Positions 34,750 to 46,853 of a DNA stretch of 64,000 bases are shown in pieces. The notes beneath the pieces were generated by a model. The model did not search any database. It was not told the origin of the DNA and was given only the letters and a program-made list of their open reading frames with translations. Source of the stretch: Nageia nagi (taxonomy: Eukaryota > Pinophyta). The stretch is taken from NCBI GenBank assembly GCA_050084985.1, contig JBITNC010000001.1, positions 37,510,001-37,574,000 on the forward strand, read 5' to 3'. Position 1 is the first letter of the stretch. Every line of letters starts with the position of its first letter. The translations under genes were made by a program, and so were the position numbers.

Positions 34750-35554
34750 ATGTTAAAGTTGTGAGTGTGAGGGTGATTTATCCCTTTTTACCTTTGATTC
34801 AGGTTTCCAATGTCCATATCTAATATTGAATTTTTCTTTTTCTAATAATGCTTTAACATGGGATAATCAAAATATTTGACTATGTACTTAGGTTGAAGTA
34901 CCTCTAGGAAGGCCATGATATTTATATCATCATCTATGTGAATTTGATTAGCCTTTTTGGTCTAAAATATGATAAATTTTTTGATAGACTTTCCTTCTTT
35001 ATGTCTTATCTTTAATAAATCATTGAATGTAAATTTTTTTGTAATAAAAAGTTGTAAATGATCACAAAAGGTAGTCTTTAAATGTGAAAATCTAGTAATG
35101 CTACCATGTGGCAATTTACTAATCCATTATGAAGCTTCTACTTTTAGAGACAAGGGAAATAACTTTGCATGCAAGTATTCATCCAAAGTGGTTAAACATA
35201 TTTCATAAAAAAAAAATACATATATGAAGACAAGGATCAGTAGTACCATAAAACTTTATGAATTTCAACTCTTTACTAGAGAACAATACAATATTTTTGA
35301 TTTACATGCACAAGGGTTTGTCTTCATTTCGTTGGGTAGATAATCCTTGACACTTGGTGATTGTCTTAACTTATTAATGTAATCCATAAATTATGTTATG
35401 ATATATCATTGGTACTACATTCTCTAAGGGTGGAGGTCATATGATAATTTGAATATATTCTTTTAGTTGCTTCATCCATCTATTTTTTGGAATGTTGACC
35501 TTCTTCAAAGGTTGCTATCTATTGTCTAGGTTTGAAGGCTTCAAAAGCTCCTAT
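34750..35554 (-). pseudogene. Gag (gypsy-2), native orientation
   Basis: The mirror image of the left arm, on the strand expected for this element and directly after its leader. It has slightly more stops than the left arm in the 34843-35115 core. No protease or RT follows downstream. Confidence 0.75.
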
Positions 35555-36190
35555 TTTATCTTTCTTATCACAAATTATATTATGTATTGTAGATGATACA
35601 AGCCATTCTATAGAATTATAAGAAATAACTATCATATTCTCCCTATTGTGCTTGAGGATTTCCATATACTTGATACCATTTTCTTCTTAATTCCATCTAG
35701 TAATTGGTTGCATACCTTGGGCAATAAGTCTATTTGTTTGAATATCTTATCATCACTTAATTGAGAAATGATATCCTCTTCCATTATGATAGGAGATTAT
35801 TTATTTGGAGGGGTTTGATATCCTATATTATCTTAATTAACCCTTTGATTTACTATCTTAGCTAAATTGTTAAACTATCTATAAAGCTCTCCTGATCTAA
35901 AGCATTATGCATAGTTTCTTTAGTTATCTACCCTTGTATATTGGTAGATGGTATTTTGGTGTGAATTCTTTCACTTCACCTTGAAATCACCTTGGGTATA
36001 CCAATTCTTCTTCTCATTAGAGTTTTCTTAGCTATAGGGTTATTATTAAGATGTGCATTTTCATTGCTAGTAACAAAAAATGCCTTGAGAATATAGTGTG
36101 TAAATAGAATGTTTAATAGGTTTGAAATTCCAATAGAATTGTAGGTTTGAAGGTAATTTTATTATAACCCTAATTAAGAGAGAAAAATCC
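35555..36190 (-). other. Gypsy-2 leader / gag 5' part
   Basis: Lies between the primer-binding site and the gag core. It is partly similar to the corresponding gypsy-3 leader (46600-46830). No intact frame. Confidence 0.5.
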
Positions 36191-36210
36191 ATAAATGGTT
36201 GGGTGCCAAT
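36191..36210 (-). promoter_or_regulatory. Gypsy-2 primer-binding site
   Basis: The minus strand begins TGGCACCCAACC, 3 bp inside the LTR. It resembles the plant tRNA-Lys site TGGCGCCCACC with a G-to-A change. Gypsy-3 has TAGCACCCACC at its equivalent place. Confidence 0.6.
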
Positions 36211-36213
36211 ATG

Positions 36214-37001
36214 TTGATATGTATTTTAGTACACCTACGATTTACCTCTAAATGAAATAAAATAATATAAACATTTATTGTATGATAAACCTTAGCTAAT
36301 TAACTTAGATAAACATACACAAATAAGGTAATTTAACAATAATAGAATAAAAAAATTACATTGATGCCAATATGTAAAATGCAACTACATGTACTAAAGA
36401 GAAATGAATTGAGTGAAAGATAAATACAAGTGTGTCCTTACTTTAGTGAACATCAAGGATATGATAGATGAACTTATTGAAGAGAAGTGATCTTCCTATG
36501 CGAACTCCAAGGCTAATTGTAGAATAAATGCTAGCACAGGTGCTAGTCTCTAAAAGCTTAGTGTGGGCATAGATATCAATGTGGGTGTGAACATTCTTAA
36601 AGAATGAGGTTTACCAACAAGGATCAATGATAGAAGAGATAATGATAAGTCAAATTGAGCATATGATAATGGAAATAGATAATAAATATTTTCTCAAGTG
36701 CTAATAAGATTCCAATCTTCATAGGTGATGTTTAGAAACAACCAAGTATAGGGTACCAACTATCAAGATGTAATATTAACATGCTTTTCCCAAGTTAGAG
36801 ATACATTTATATCAAGTGTGATTCATCATTTTACCCCTTGAATATTAGTTGAAGCCAAATCGATGTACCTAACATAAGATATAAGAATACAACATAAGAA
36901 ATATGTGATAAAAATGTAAAATATGACTAAACATGACTGTGTGTGTGTGTAAGTTAAACCTAAGTGGGACCATGTTAAGGGACCACTTTTAGGTGTCAAC
37001 A
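36214..37001 (-). repeat. Gypsy-2 5' LTR (788 bp)
   Basis: TGTTGATATG ... GGTGTCAACA. Pairs with 20759-21559. Divergence is clearly greater than between the copia-2 LTRs. Contains CTAGCACAGGTGCTAG at 36531-36546. Confidence 0.9.
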
Positions 37002-37006
37002 ATATG

Positions 37007-37527
37007 ATTTATCCTCATGTCTCTCTAACTATATATCTTATAGAAGAAAAGCAAACAAAATGCATGTATTCCACTACTAAGGGTATTTGTGTGGTTGTTA
37101 ACTCATAAAAAGAAGGATGGTTCTTTTATGTCACCATAAGTTACTTCAAAAATTGTAATTCCCTTGGAAATATTAACTTTAAAAAATTATTTTATCGATT
37201 GCTTTTCTAACATGTTTCAAATTAACTATGCATGTTATGTTACCATAATGATGCAATATCATCTACTTGATCAATATTTTTAAATCAAGATATTACTAAT
37301 AATACCCTTACCCATGTTTTAGTACCCAAAAGAGTGGATTTGGTTTGGGTTTCAATAAAGGTGTATCATCAACTGTTATGATTGCTACCAATGGTTATAA
37401 GGTAGAAATTTGCCACATGCATAACAAATTAGAAAAAATAAAGAAAATTCCTGAAGAGGAGATGGAGGCAAAGATTGTAACTATTCAAAAAGAGTATGAT
37501 ATAATGACACATGATATTACACTCTAG
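37007..37527 (+). pseudogene. CACTA transposase-associated frame, part 2
   Basis: Continues part 1 across gypsy-2. Recognisable are KKKDGSFMSP near 37115, which fits the 'T-K-K-D-G' step of Transposase_24, and, in the open stretch 37345-37527, GFNKGVSSTVMIATNGYK followed by a Lys/Glu-rich helix (EEEMEAKIVTIQKEYD). The latter fits the 'G-x-x-R-G-x-G-x-G-x-x-P' step and the coiled coil after it in this family. Confidence 0.7.
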
Positions 37528-38041
37528 GTTTCATATTTGGAGGTGTATCAATCTTTCAAGATTTCATGTTTTAAATTCTTATATGTTGTACCCCTAAATT
37601 GTAATGATTGCTTGTACATAATTCCATAGGCCAATACAAAATAGGATACCCAAGTAGATCAAAGCATAACAACAACTCTATAGGTTCTAAATAAGGCTTA
37701 TAAGATATGGTATGATCACTATTATCTTAAGGTTAAAACTATGGACTTGGATGATATGCAATGTATTTATATGGGATATTACTTTTCATGTAGAGATTGC
37801 AAATGATATTAACTTCCAAATTGATAGAAAATCCTTCTTACTAATTATGGACTATATCGTAGTGGCTAAATCCATATGGTTAAGTGATAATCCTAAGGAT
37901 AGCATGCATCATGTACCTTTGGGTATGTATTATTTTATATTCAGTGTGAGGGTTATTTGTAAAGTGGGTGTCAAGTTGTATAGACCAAGTGGTGATTATG
38001 AAATATTACAAGAAAATATATGTGGCTCCTTTATTTCCTAG
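37528..38041 (+). pseudogene. CACTA frame C-terminus
   Basis: Open at 37712-38041. It reads IVVAKSIWLSDNPKDSMHHV, PLGMYYFIFSVRVICK and KLYRPSGDYEILQENICGSF. This is the usual ending of plant Ptta/En/Spm proteins (V-A-x-G ... D-P ... P-L-G ... L-x-x-P-x-G-D ... W-P). It is followed by the stop and a non-coding tail. Confidence 0.7.
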
Positions 38042-38225
38042 CCCAACAAAGAAGTTTTTTTTCTATCTTAAAATATTAGGTATTGTAGCACTATTGTTGA
38101 ACATATTTGAAACATTTTAGTATTACATGAAACTATAGAGCATATTGAAATCATTTGAAGATATTTGAATCTTATTATGCTTATATTTGAATTATGACAT
38201 GTGATATGCATTGACTTAAATATAT

Positions 38226-39021
38226 TATTGATATGTATTTTGGTAGACCTAGGTTTACCTCTAAATGAGCTAAAAACACATATAATTTATTGCATGAATT
38301 ATGTAAGTTAATTAAACTTAAACAAACATATATGAATAAGGGAATTCAATAATGTAGTAACAAAATAATGAAATTATATTGATTTTAGGATACAAAATAC
38401 AACTACATGCACTAAAGAGAAAGGAATTGAGTGAAATATAAATACCTATATTTTCTTACCTATGTTGAGGTAAAGGATATGATGGATGAACTTATTTAAG
38501 AGTGGTGAACTTGCTTTGTGAACCCCAAGTACAACTATAGAAGAAACACAAGTGGGGGTACTAGACTTAAAGATATCAACATGGGCATAGATCTCATTGC
38601 AGATGCTAATGATATTGAAGAATGAGGCTCACCAATAAGGATTGATGACAATGGAGATGATGATAAGTTGAATTGAGTATATGATCATGGAAGTAAATAA
38701 TATTCACTTGAGTGATAATAAGATTCTAATCTCAATAGATAGCATTTAGAAACACCCAAGTATAGGGTACCAACTATCAAGATGTAATCTTGATATGCTT
38801 TCCCCAAGTTAGAAATACTTATATTTATATTAGGAATAATTCACCATTTGAACCCTTGTGTGAAGGTAGTATCCATTTCTATATACCTAACATAAAATAT
38901 AAGAATACAACTTGATAAATATGTGATAATAAGGTAAAATATGATTAAATGTGATTAAAACATGTATGTAAATTACACATAGGTGGGACCATGTTAAGGG
39001 GACCACTTTTAGGTGTCAACA
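38226..39021 (-). repeat. Gypsy-3 3' LTR (796 bp)
   Basis: Begins TATTGATATG (the usual TG is TA here) and ends GGTGTCAACA. Pairs with 46854-47655. Confidence 0.9.
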
Positions 39022-39036
39022 AATACCCCACTTTGT
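39022..39036 (-). promoter_or_regulatory. Gypsy-3 polypurine tract
   Basis: The minus strand reads ACAAAGTGGGGTATT directly before the LTR. Confidence 0.75.
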
Positions 39037-40690
39037 AAGTATAATAAAATTGAATCTTGAAATGAAATTATGCTTGCAAAGGAAGTAAAGGTAAAGAGAT
39101 AGAAAATTTGACACTTCCTTGGTTTATCTATCCAAATCATCAAGGATTTGATGATGTATATTACCCCCTTTTTTCCTTGGTTGTAAAATTTAAAGGCTTG
39201 CATATAGCAAAATCAAACAAAGCAAAGAATGAACCTAAAAATGAGAGGAAAACACTTCCAAACATATAAATTATTGTTAACTCATAAAAGATATAGCAAT
39301 GAATAATAAGAGAGAACATCATAACATTTCATCAAATGATATAATAATAATGGATAAATAATAAAATAAATATAATATGGATACATAATCTTGAAAACAT
39401 AAAATAAAAAATACTCAATGTTTCATTCTTAGATTCATACATAAGAAATCATGATAAATGTGTGTCCACATCGTCATGGGGAACATGCCCCATTTCTAAA
39501 TAGAACACATGTAAATAGAACCATATATGCTAACATCATCATGAGGTACATGCCTCATTTCTAGGTGCAATATATGAATAAGAAAAAATAATACAGTGAT
39601 GGTTAGTTAAGATCTGACCAATAAAGGTGGCTCAAAGATGAAGGTTAGTTGAAACCCAACTAACAAAGGTAACTAAGAGATATGGATGGTTTGAATATTT
39701 CCTAGCCATGCTATATTATATACTCACCATCATGAGGTACATGCCCTATTCTTAGGTGTGATTAAGAGTTGATTGGTTTGGATATTTTCCAATCATGCAT
39801 GATTATATTTATAGTGATAATGTTGCCATTAGAATAAATATTAGTTTAGTCCCAATCTCTTGGCTGACCCAAGAAAAGTGGTTGGTTTAGTCTTGACCAA
39901 ATGTTCACAAATAGTGATGGTTATTTAATGTCCAACCAATAAGGACATGATGTGCTAAGCATGATAATGAAGCATGAAATGATTTAATTATGAATATGAA
40001 TGCAAAGGTAAGAGAGTATAGAATTATACCTATGCTTACCCATGATGAAAGATGTGATTTGTTGCAAAAATGCTAGCATGGGTGCTAACATTAGCATGGG
40101 AACAAAATATGGCATGAGTGTTGAGCTTCATGTTGAATTTAACTTTGCAATTTTTCTCAAAATGAGGTACAATATATGATAGATTTTGCCTATGTGTGAT
40201 GATTGAAATCCACACAATATTACTCATGAAATTACCTACATGATTGATTGTACTGAAGTAATTGGTCTAAACATGATAATCGATTTATTGAACTCTGAAG
40301 GTATCGTATGGTTTATCTAACTTGAATATGACTTATGAATCTTATGAATTATATTTAGACCTAAAATATGCTATGAATAATATCATAAGTGCTTGAATAA
40401 CTGATGATTTTAACATAGGAAGCTAGCACAGGTGCTAGTTCAGTAGAATGAGAATGGAGCTAGGATCTTAATACATGACCTTTGTATCAATGATTGGTGA
40501 AAGGATAACCTCTAGAAACATATGTGATAAATATTTCTCATGCATAGAATGGTTTGAGATGTTTTAATTTAGTTAAGAATTTATCAATTTTCCCCTCAAA
40601 TATTATCAACTTGTATGTGTTGTTTGGATACTTGGTGTTGATTATGTAAGAGCCAATCTAATTGGTATTAAACTTACCTTTGTCCTATTT
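39037..40690 (-). repeat. Gypsy-3 3' tail with degenerate repeats
   Basis: Non-coding. Near 39460-39770 there are copies of catcatgaggtacatgcc alternating with 'ggttagttgaaacccaac'-type units, as in gypsy-2. Further right is a palindrome, CTAGCACAGGTGCTAG (40423-40438), identical to one in the gypsy-2 LTR. No frame is credible. Confidence 0.7.
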
Positions 40691-41965
40691 TTTGGCCTAT
40701 GACTTATGATGATTCTCCTTGAGTAATAGATCACCAACTTGGAATTCATGTGGTATAATCTTCTTATCATGTGCTTTCTTTTCTCTTTTTTGATAAGATC
40801 TAATATGTTCTAAGGAATGTGCTCTCTCTTCATCCAAACCTTCTAACTTTATTAGCCTTGCTTTTCACTTCTCTTCCCAATCAATGATGCCTTCTAGGAC
40901 ATCCTTACTGATGGTATCTCAACCTTAAATGGTAATATTTCTTCATCACCATAGACTAATGAAAATGGAGTACACCTTGTAGCTAATATTATACTTGTTC
41001 TATATGCACATAATGCATATATGAGTTGTGAATGCCAATCTCTATGATTTATCTTATCTATCTCGCATAGGATGTTAATAATTATCTTGTTAGTTACTTC
41101 AACTTGTCAATTACCTTGTGGATATTTGGTTCATAAGAATCTCTACTTGATTTCAAATCCCTTAAAAAACTCCATGACTTGCTTTCTTCTGAAGTTCTTT
41201 CTATTATCCATGATGATAAGGGATGGAATACTAAATCTAGCACTAATGTTTTTAGTCATGAATTTTATAATTTGAGGACCTTTGGAAGATCTAAAAGGTA
41301 TATATTTAGCCCATTTTTGTGAAGTATTCTATATAAAATAAGATGAATTTATGTCCCTCACTAGATTTGGAATTGATAACACCAATTAAATCCAAGGTTG
41401 AAATGGAAAAGGGCCAAGGTGATATCATTGTTGCTAATTCACTTGAAGTAGCCTATTTCAAGTTAGCATGATTTTGATATTTTTAATATTTATAAACATG
41501 TAAAAATTAATCCTTTTTTCATATATTTCCAATAATATCCTAGTCTTACAATCTTATGATATATGGCTTTACCATTAAAATGATATCCATTTATGTTATC
41601 ATGTACTTGTTCCATAGCATTATTTGCTTTAGTTTCATTGAAATATCTAAGAAAAGTACCATCAAATGACCTTTTGTAAAGAATATAAATAATAAGGATA
41701 TACCTTATAGCCATGCATATTAGCCTTCTTTTGAGTAACTTGGATTGATATGAATCTTGAATCTTTCCTTGCTTGAGCTAGTTGTATATATCAACATACC
41801 ATACATGCATTGGGAGAATAACACTTATAAGTGGTTCCTTCCTAGAGAACCCTTGGAATTGATCATCATCTAGAAAAGAACAATTTCTAAGACTATTGAT
41901 TTTGATTATGGTTTCCTCATATTCAACTGAGATAGGTGTTAATGAAGTGACATTTACCATAGCAT
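40691..41965 (-). pseudogene. Integrase (gypsy-3)
   Basis: The zinc region is open at 41490-41714: YKRSFDGTFLRYF, then MEQVHDNINGYHFNGKA and RLGYYWKYMKK. The core shows PWPFSISTLDLIGVI with Asp at 41390-41392, PSLIIMDN with Asp at 41206-41208, and QVEVTNK with Glu at 41098-41100, so the DDE triad survives. It then reads YALCAYRTSI, ATRCTPFSLVYG. Stops and shifts interrupt it. Confidence 0.85.
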
Positions 41966-41999
41966 CAACAAATCTATTATTGTTCCTTGAAATATTCTC

Positions 42000-42345
42000 A
42001 AACTAAATCTATGTGAAGCACCTTTTAACCATTTCTTCTACTAGGTACTTATAAGGCTACAATTTCACATATTTAGTGTTGTACATATCATTGATTTGGT
42101 TGATAACAAGTTGTGAGTCACCATAGACCTTTAGCTTATTGATTCCAAGGTTGATTACTACTTTTAATCCCAAGACTAAAGTTTCATACTCAGCCATGTT
42201 ATTTGTGCATTCAAAAGTGAAATTGTAAGCCATAAGAATCATAACACCTTTAGAATATACTAGTACAATTCCTACCCTAGTCCCTTGTAAACACTTGCAA
42301 CCATCAAATAATAGTGTCCATGTATTATCCTCACACTACTCAACT
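42000..42345 (-). pseudogene. Second RNase H (aRNH) (gypsy-3)
   Basis: The minus strand reads WTLLFDGCK, then FTFECTNNMAEYETLVLGLK and VYGDSQLVINQI. The three acidic catalytic residues (Asp in FDG, Glu in AEYE, Asp in GDS) are all present. The extra archaeal-type RNase H placed after the retroviral-type RT/RNase H is diagnostic of TAT/Ogre elements. Confidence 0.85.
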
Positions 42346-42419
42346 AGTTCCATAAGCTCATTCTTGTTACTATTTTCATCACATTGTGCTGTTCCAATCA
42401 TATCAGCTATAACATGCCC

Positions 42420-43900
42420 TTTGATTACTTTTTATATTATATAGATAAGATCAAACTCTTGGAATTCCATGATCCATTTGGTTGGTTGTCCTTGTAACTA
42501 TGGTTTTGATAGAAAATACCTTAATAGATTAGCTTTTACCACAATGAAGGTAGTTTTGATGATCATGTAATGCCTTAGTTTTTGATTTTTATAAACTATA
42601 GCATAACACAACTTCTCAATAGGTGTTTAGTTAAATTTTCCATTTTGTAGTATCTTAGATAAGTAGTATACAATCAAGTTGCACAAGTACTATCCCAATA
42701 GCATTGGTTATGGTTGAAACATATAAGTATATTGTCTTGGTTTGATCAACTAGTTGTAAGATATGAGGGTTAAGCAAGTAACTCTTGATATTATCAAATG
42801 CTTTAAGATACTCTTTTATCCAAAAAAATTGATTTACATTTTTGAGAAAATAAGAGAATGAAGATATCCTATCCATTAATTGAGCCATGAATCTCTTGAA
42901 TGCTTATAGATTCCCTTGGAGACTTCTAATTTATCTAATATTTCTTGGTGGAGGCATATCCATTATAGCTTTGACCTTCTTAGGATCTATCTTTATACCT
43001 CTTCTAGATACTATGTAACCAAGCATAATTCCAATAGAAACCCCAAATACACACTTCTTAAGATTAAGCTTTAGGTTTAATTATCTCATCCATTCAAATA
43101 TGAATCTCAAGTCCTTTAAATAATTTTCCTTCTTAGTTGATTTAGCAAGACTATCAACATAAAACTTCAACTAATTTATGAATAAGTTTATGAAACATAG
43201 TTACCATTGCTCTTTGATATATTTCCCCTACATTTTTGATACCTAAGGCATGAATACCCAATAAAATGTTCCCCAAGGTGGTGAAAGCTATCTTATGCTG
43301 ATCCTCTTTGTTGATTATGATTTGATTATATCCTGAGAAACCATCCATGAATGATAACACCTCATGTCCTACTGTAGAGTCCATAATTATGTCAATGGAA
43401 AATTTTCCTTTATATAAGCTTTGTTTAAATCCCTAAAATCTATACAACATATGATTTATCCATATGAATTCAAAGCTATATTAATGTTGGCTAATGAAGG
43501 TGAATAGTAAATGGGCTTAGTGAATCCTATTGTATGGTATTTATCAATATTCTTCTTGACTAACAAGGAGTGATTTGGATGCATTGGTCTCCTTTTATAT
43601 TGTACATGTTTTGCACCTTCCATAGAAAAGAAGACCTAGCCTACTCTACTAAATGAAAGAAGGTAGGCTAGTGTAACTAGGAAAATTTGCTATATTCTCC
43701 ATATTATCTCTGAAATAAGCATCAATATGATAAGAAACATTTTATTTCCTCTAGGGATGGAATGATTTGAAATTTGATTATGCACCAAATATGTTCAAGA
43801 TTGCATCATCTATTTTGAACACATCAGGAGACCTAGAAACTATCGTATCAAGAATAAGGTAAGAGGAATTATGATCTGGTTTCTTAATGTAGGTACTAGG
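42420..43900 (-). pseudogene. RT and first RNase H (gypsy-3)
   Basis: The RT palm is at 43154-43384: LSFMDGFSGYNQIIINKEDQ, TLGNILLGIHALGIKN, YQRAMVTMFHKL. After a frame change the active site reads YVDS (43150-43161) where YVDD is expected. It continues KIDPKKVKAIMDMPPPRNIR. The RNase H part (42655-42888) has a recognisable VSTITNAIGIVLVQ, where the family has Asp instead of Thr-Asn at the active site. Confidence 0.8.
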
Positions 43901-44893
43901 GTTAATGTAGGAATGGATGTTAGTGTAGAAATTGGTGCTAGCATGGGTTCTATTCTTCTTGAAATATTTTACCTTTATTTTTTATGATAACTTAACCATG
44001 TTGAATGATGGTAATTGTGATTCTATTTTGAAATCTTTATCACTACTATAGGAGATTAATGTTTTTTGATTTACCCTCTTTGTTCCTAGGCCACTCTTAC
44101 CTTCATTTGACTCAAACATCTTGGCAAAAATTCTTCAATTCCTTATTCATCTCTACTAAGGTATTTACCTTTATGCCTTTTAGATTTCATATTCTATGGT
44201 ATCAATGGTGCATAGATATCTCATTTGTCTAGTTTTCTTATCTACCTTTACAAATGCTACAACTTTATTATTGTCTATATCTGACTCTAACTCTAATTCT
44301 AGGGTGCTACTATTGCATAATGTTGTTTGGACATCATCCTATTCTAATTTTAATTGATCATGAATGCATTTATACTAATTAGAGTAGTGTGGGTGTTGAG
44401 ATGGGCATAAGCACTAATGCTAGCACAAATGTTAACCATCCTATGTTTTTTGATGTTTACCAAGTTTCTTGATATCTTCCTTGATAACCTTGTAACTAAT
44501 GACCTATGTGCTAGTACCTATTTCTTTGTATAGCTACATGGTATCACTTTCCTCTTCATCTTCCTCACTATATTCAATATTATCCTCATGGATTTCAATA
44601 TTTCGATATGGGACTATGATGTTACCAACTTGTGTAATTATGTTTGGATTTTCATCCATTACTTCCACTACATATTCATGTCCATCATGGTTAAATTTAA
44701 TTAATTTATATAATGTATATGGTACACACCTCATAGGATGTGTCCATATCTCAAGGAGGATGTCATAAAGAAGCTTCTTATCTAGCACATAGGTCACAAC
44801 TTTCACTATCTTTTGTCCCAACCAAATAGGTAATATGATATGTCCAACACATGCTTTACTATCATTGTCATAGCCTATGATATTTTACTTATT

Positions 44894-45250
44894 TCATACA
44901 AAATTTGGAATCAATTTATCACCAAACTTCTTGATGAAGTCAATGGAACAAATATTCATACTAGCACCACCATCTATAAATTCATTCTTGACTATTTTTC
45001 CTAGTAACTTTACACTTATATAGATTGGCAAACATTTATCAATGACATCATGACTAGGAATTTCATCTTCAAAAAATATGATAACATTTTTAAAACAACC
45101 AATCATTCCTTCCCATGAGCTATTAGAAATATTTGTATCAACATCAATGCCATTAAGAAGTTCAAACAATGCTAGTATATTCTCTCCATATGTCTCAAAT
45201 AATTCAAGCAAACTGATTTTGGCATTTGTATTTTTGATATTTTGTAAGAT
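44894..45250 (-). pseudogene. Aspartic protease (gypsy-3)
   Basis: Open at 44894-45211, reading CLPIYISVKLLGKIVKNEF, then IDGGASMNICSIDFIKKFG. D-G-G stands in the place of D-S/T-G, a form also seen in TAT elements. An antisense open frame over 45078-45473 is its shadow. Confidence 0.75.
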
Positions 45251-45499
45251 ATCCTTTTTGTATTTGTCTTTCTTCTTTTACTTAAGAGAAGATGTAGAAT
45301 GTACTTATTTTGAGGTTGATACTGGGTTAGGAATACCTTTCTTTGACCTTGTGGTTGCATTGCATGTTTTTTCAAAATTTGAACCTACATATGAATTTCC
45401 CTTTGCATTGAATTCATCATCAAACTCAATAGGTTCACCATTATCATCATATATGATCATATTCACCATGTGAATGGAAGGTAAATATGTCTTTTGATT

Positions 45500-46601
45500 T
45501 TTAGTACATCATTTTCATATGAAATTATACCACTATCTAACAAGTATTTTAATTTCTTCCTCAAAACATAACAACCTATTGTATTATGCCCTTTGATTTG
45601 ATGATACTTATAAAATTGATTGTCCCTATACCATCTAGGTTTCTTATCATTAGGTCTATATTCCTTTCCTTGATTTCATTTGATTAAATTCTAATCTAAA
45701 GAATCCTCAAACATTTGGTTGGGATTTATGGGCAATGGAAACATATCTTTGGCTAATTTTCTATCCTTAGGTTTTTCTTGATGAGTTGGTTCAACAAGAT
45801 TGATTGAATTATCATCCTTTTTGTGATAGGACTTCCTACCATTCTATTTATTGGAGGATGATGATGTATACTTAAGAAAATTAGACCTTACTAATAACTC
45901 ATCTTTCTCAATAAGTAAATGAGCCATATTCATAAATGAACCATTAATGCATTTGAGCCCTTTTTCACCAAGAACAAGATTAATGTTTTTAAGGAATACC
46001 TTTGCAATTAAGCTTTCTTCCACCTTTTTTTCAATGGATCTACAAGCTTTATAAATCTAGGAGAAAACTTATATAATATTTCCATTTTTCCTTGCTTAAA
46101 ATGGATCAAATATTTCAAATCATCTATTTTCTTCATATTGCACTTGAAGTGAGCTTTGGACTAATCCTTCAACTTCTAAAAAGATGTTATAGAACCTGGT
46201 TCCAAGCTATGAAATCACTTTCAAGCTTCTTTGGTTAAACTCATAGGAAAGCATTTTTCTTTTAAGTGATCATTAACAACACATTTAAGCTCCATAAATT
46301 ATTCAAAATTCTAAATATGAGTAATAGGATTGATCTCACCATTAAACTTTTATAAATTAAGATCCTTATCTATACCAACAAGGAGTGTGTTGTGAATCTC
46401 CATGGTCAATGAGTTACCCTTGTTTTCTATTTGATATATATGAACTCCAAATTTTCTCCCAAGATATGCATCTTGAGACTCAAGATGTTTGAAATCTTCA
46501 TGGGTGAAAATAGTTCCTAAATCAGATGCATAATTCCTAACATTCATAGTACTCTTAGCATTGATGCTGATAGTAATGTCTATGCTTATGTATGTATCCA
46601 T
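45500..46601 (-). pseudogene. Gag (gypsy-3)
   Basis: The N-terminal part is open at 46350-46601. The Retrotrans_gag core is at 46050-46340: FNGEINPITHI, FMELKCVVNDHLKEKCFPMS, FHSLEPGSITSF, HFKCNMKK. Stops are at Gln, Trp and Arg positions. The tail near 45560-45700 is worn and a knuckle cannot be confirmed. Confidence 0.8.
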
Positions 46602-46832
46602 GCTAATATGAGTGGCAATCTAGACTGCTAGGGTAGATGCTTTTGTGATGAGATCTTAAAAATATGACATTTCCATTAATTTGATGAAGAATTCAAGAGT
46701 TATGCTCATTATTTCTATCACACTCACAAAATCTAAACCAAATTCAAGCAAGAACCCTAAGGTTCTTGATGTAAAATATAGGTAGGTTCAAGAGCACTTA
46801 TATTCTAATCCTAACTTAGAGAAAAAAATTGA

Positions 46833-46852
46833 TATAAAAGGTGGGTGCTAAT
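46833..46852 (-). promoter_or_regulatory. Gypsy-3 primer-binding site, worn
   Basis: The minus strand reads TTAGCACCCACC next to the LTR. It is close to the plant tRNA-Lys site TGGCGCCCACC. Confidence 0.55.
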
Positions 46853-46853
46853 A

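Larger units (their letters stand above)
33729..35554. repeat. Large inverted repeat (arms ~805 bp, spacer 213 bp)
   Basis: The left arm (33729-34536) and right arm (34750-35554) are reverse complements of each other along their whole length, with only a few per cent mismatch by eye. The outer ends read ataggagcttttgaagcc on the left and its complement on the right. The inner ends are ctttaacat and atgttaaag. Each arm contains a gag core. A transcript crossing it would fold into a very long hairpin. Confidence 0.95.
20759..37001 (-). mobile_element. Gypsy-2: LTR element carrying an antisense PMD gene
   Basis: LTRs at 20759-21559 and 36214-37001 are flanked by a perfect 5-bp duplication, ATATG (20754-20758 and 37002-37006), so they bound one insertion. 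Transcription runs leftward. Inside are a primer-binding site (36191-36210), leader, gag (34750-35554), an inverted second copy of gag, a plant mobile domain pseudogene on the plus strand, a repeat-rich tail and a polypurine tract. I find no protease, RT or integrase of its own. Without the later copia-2 insertion it would be about 9.5 kb. LTR and tail sequence match gypsy-3, its likely autonomous relative. Confidence 0.85.

Noticed and set aside
45078-45473. 131-codon plus-strand frame
   Set aside because: Antisense to the gypsy-3 protease, which has a clear family match. No own domain.
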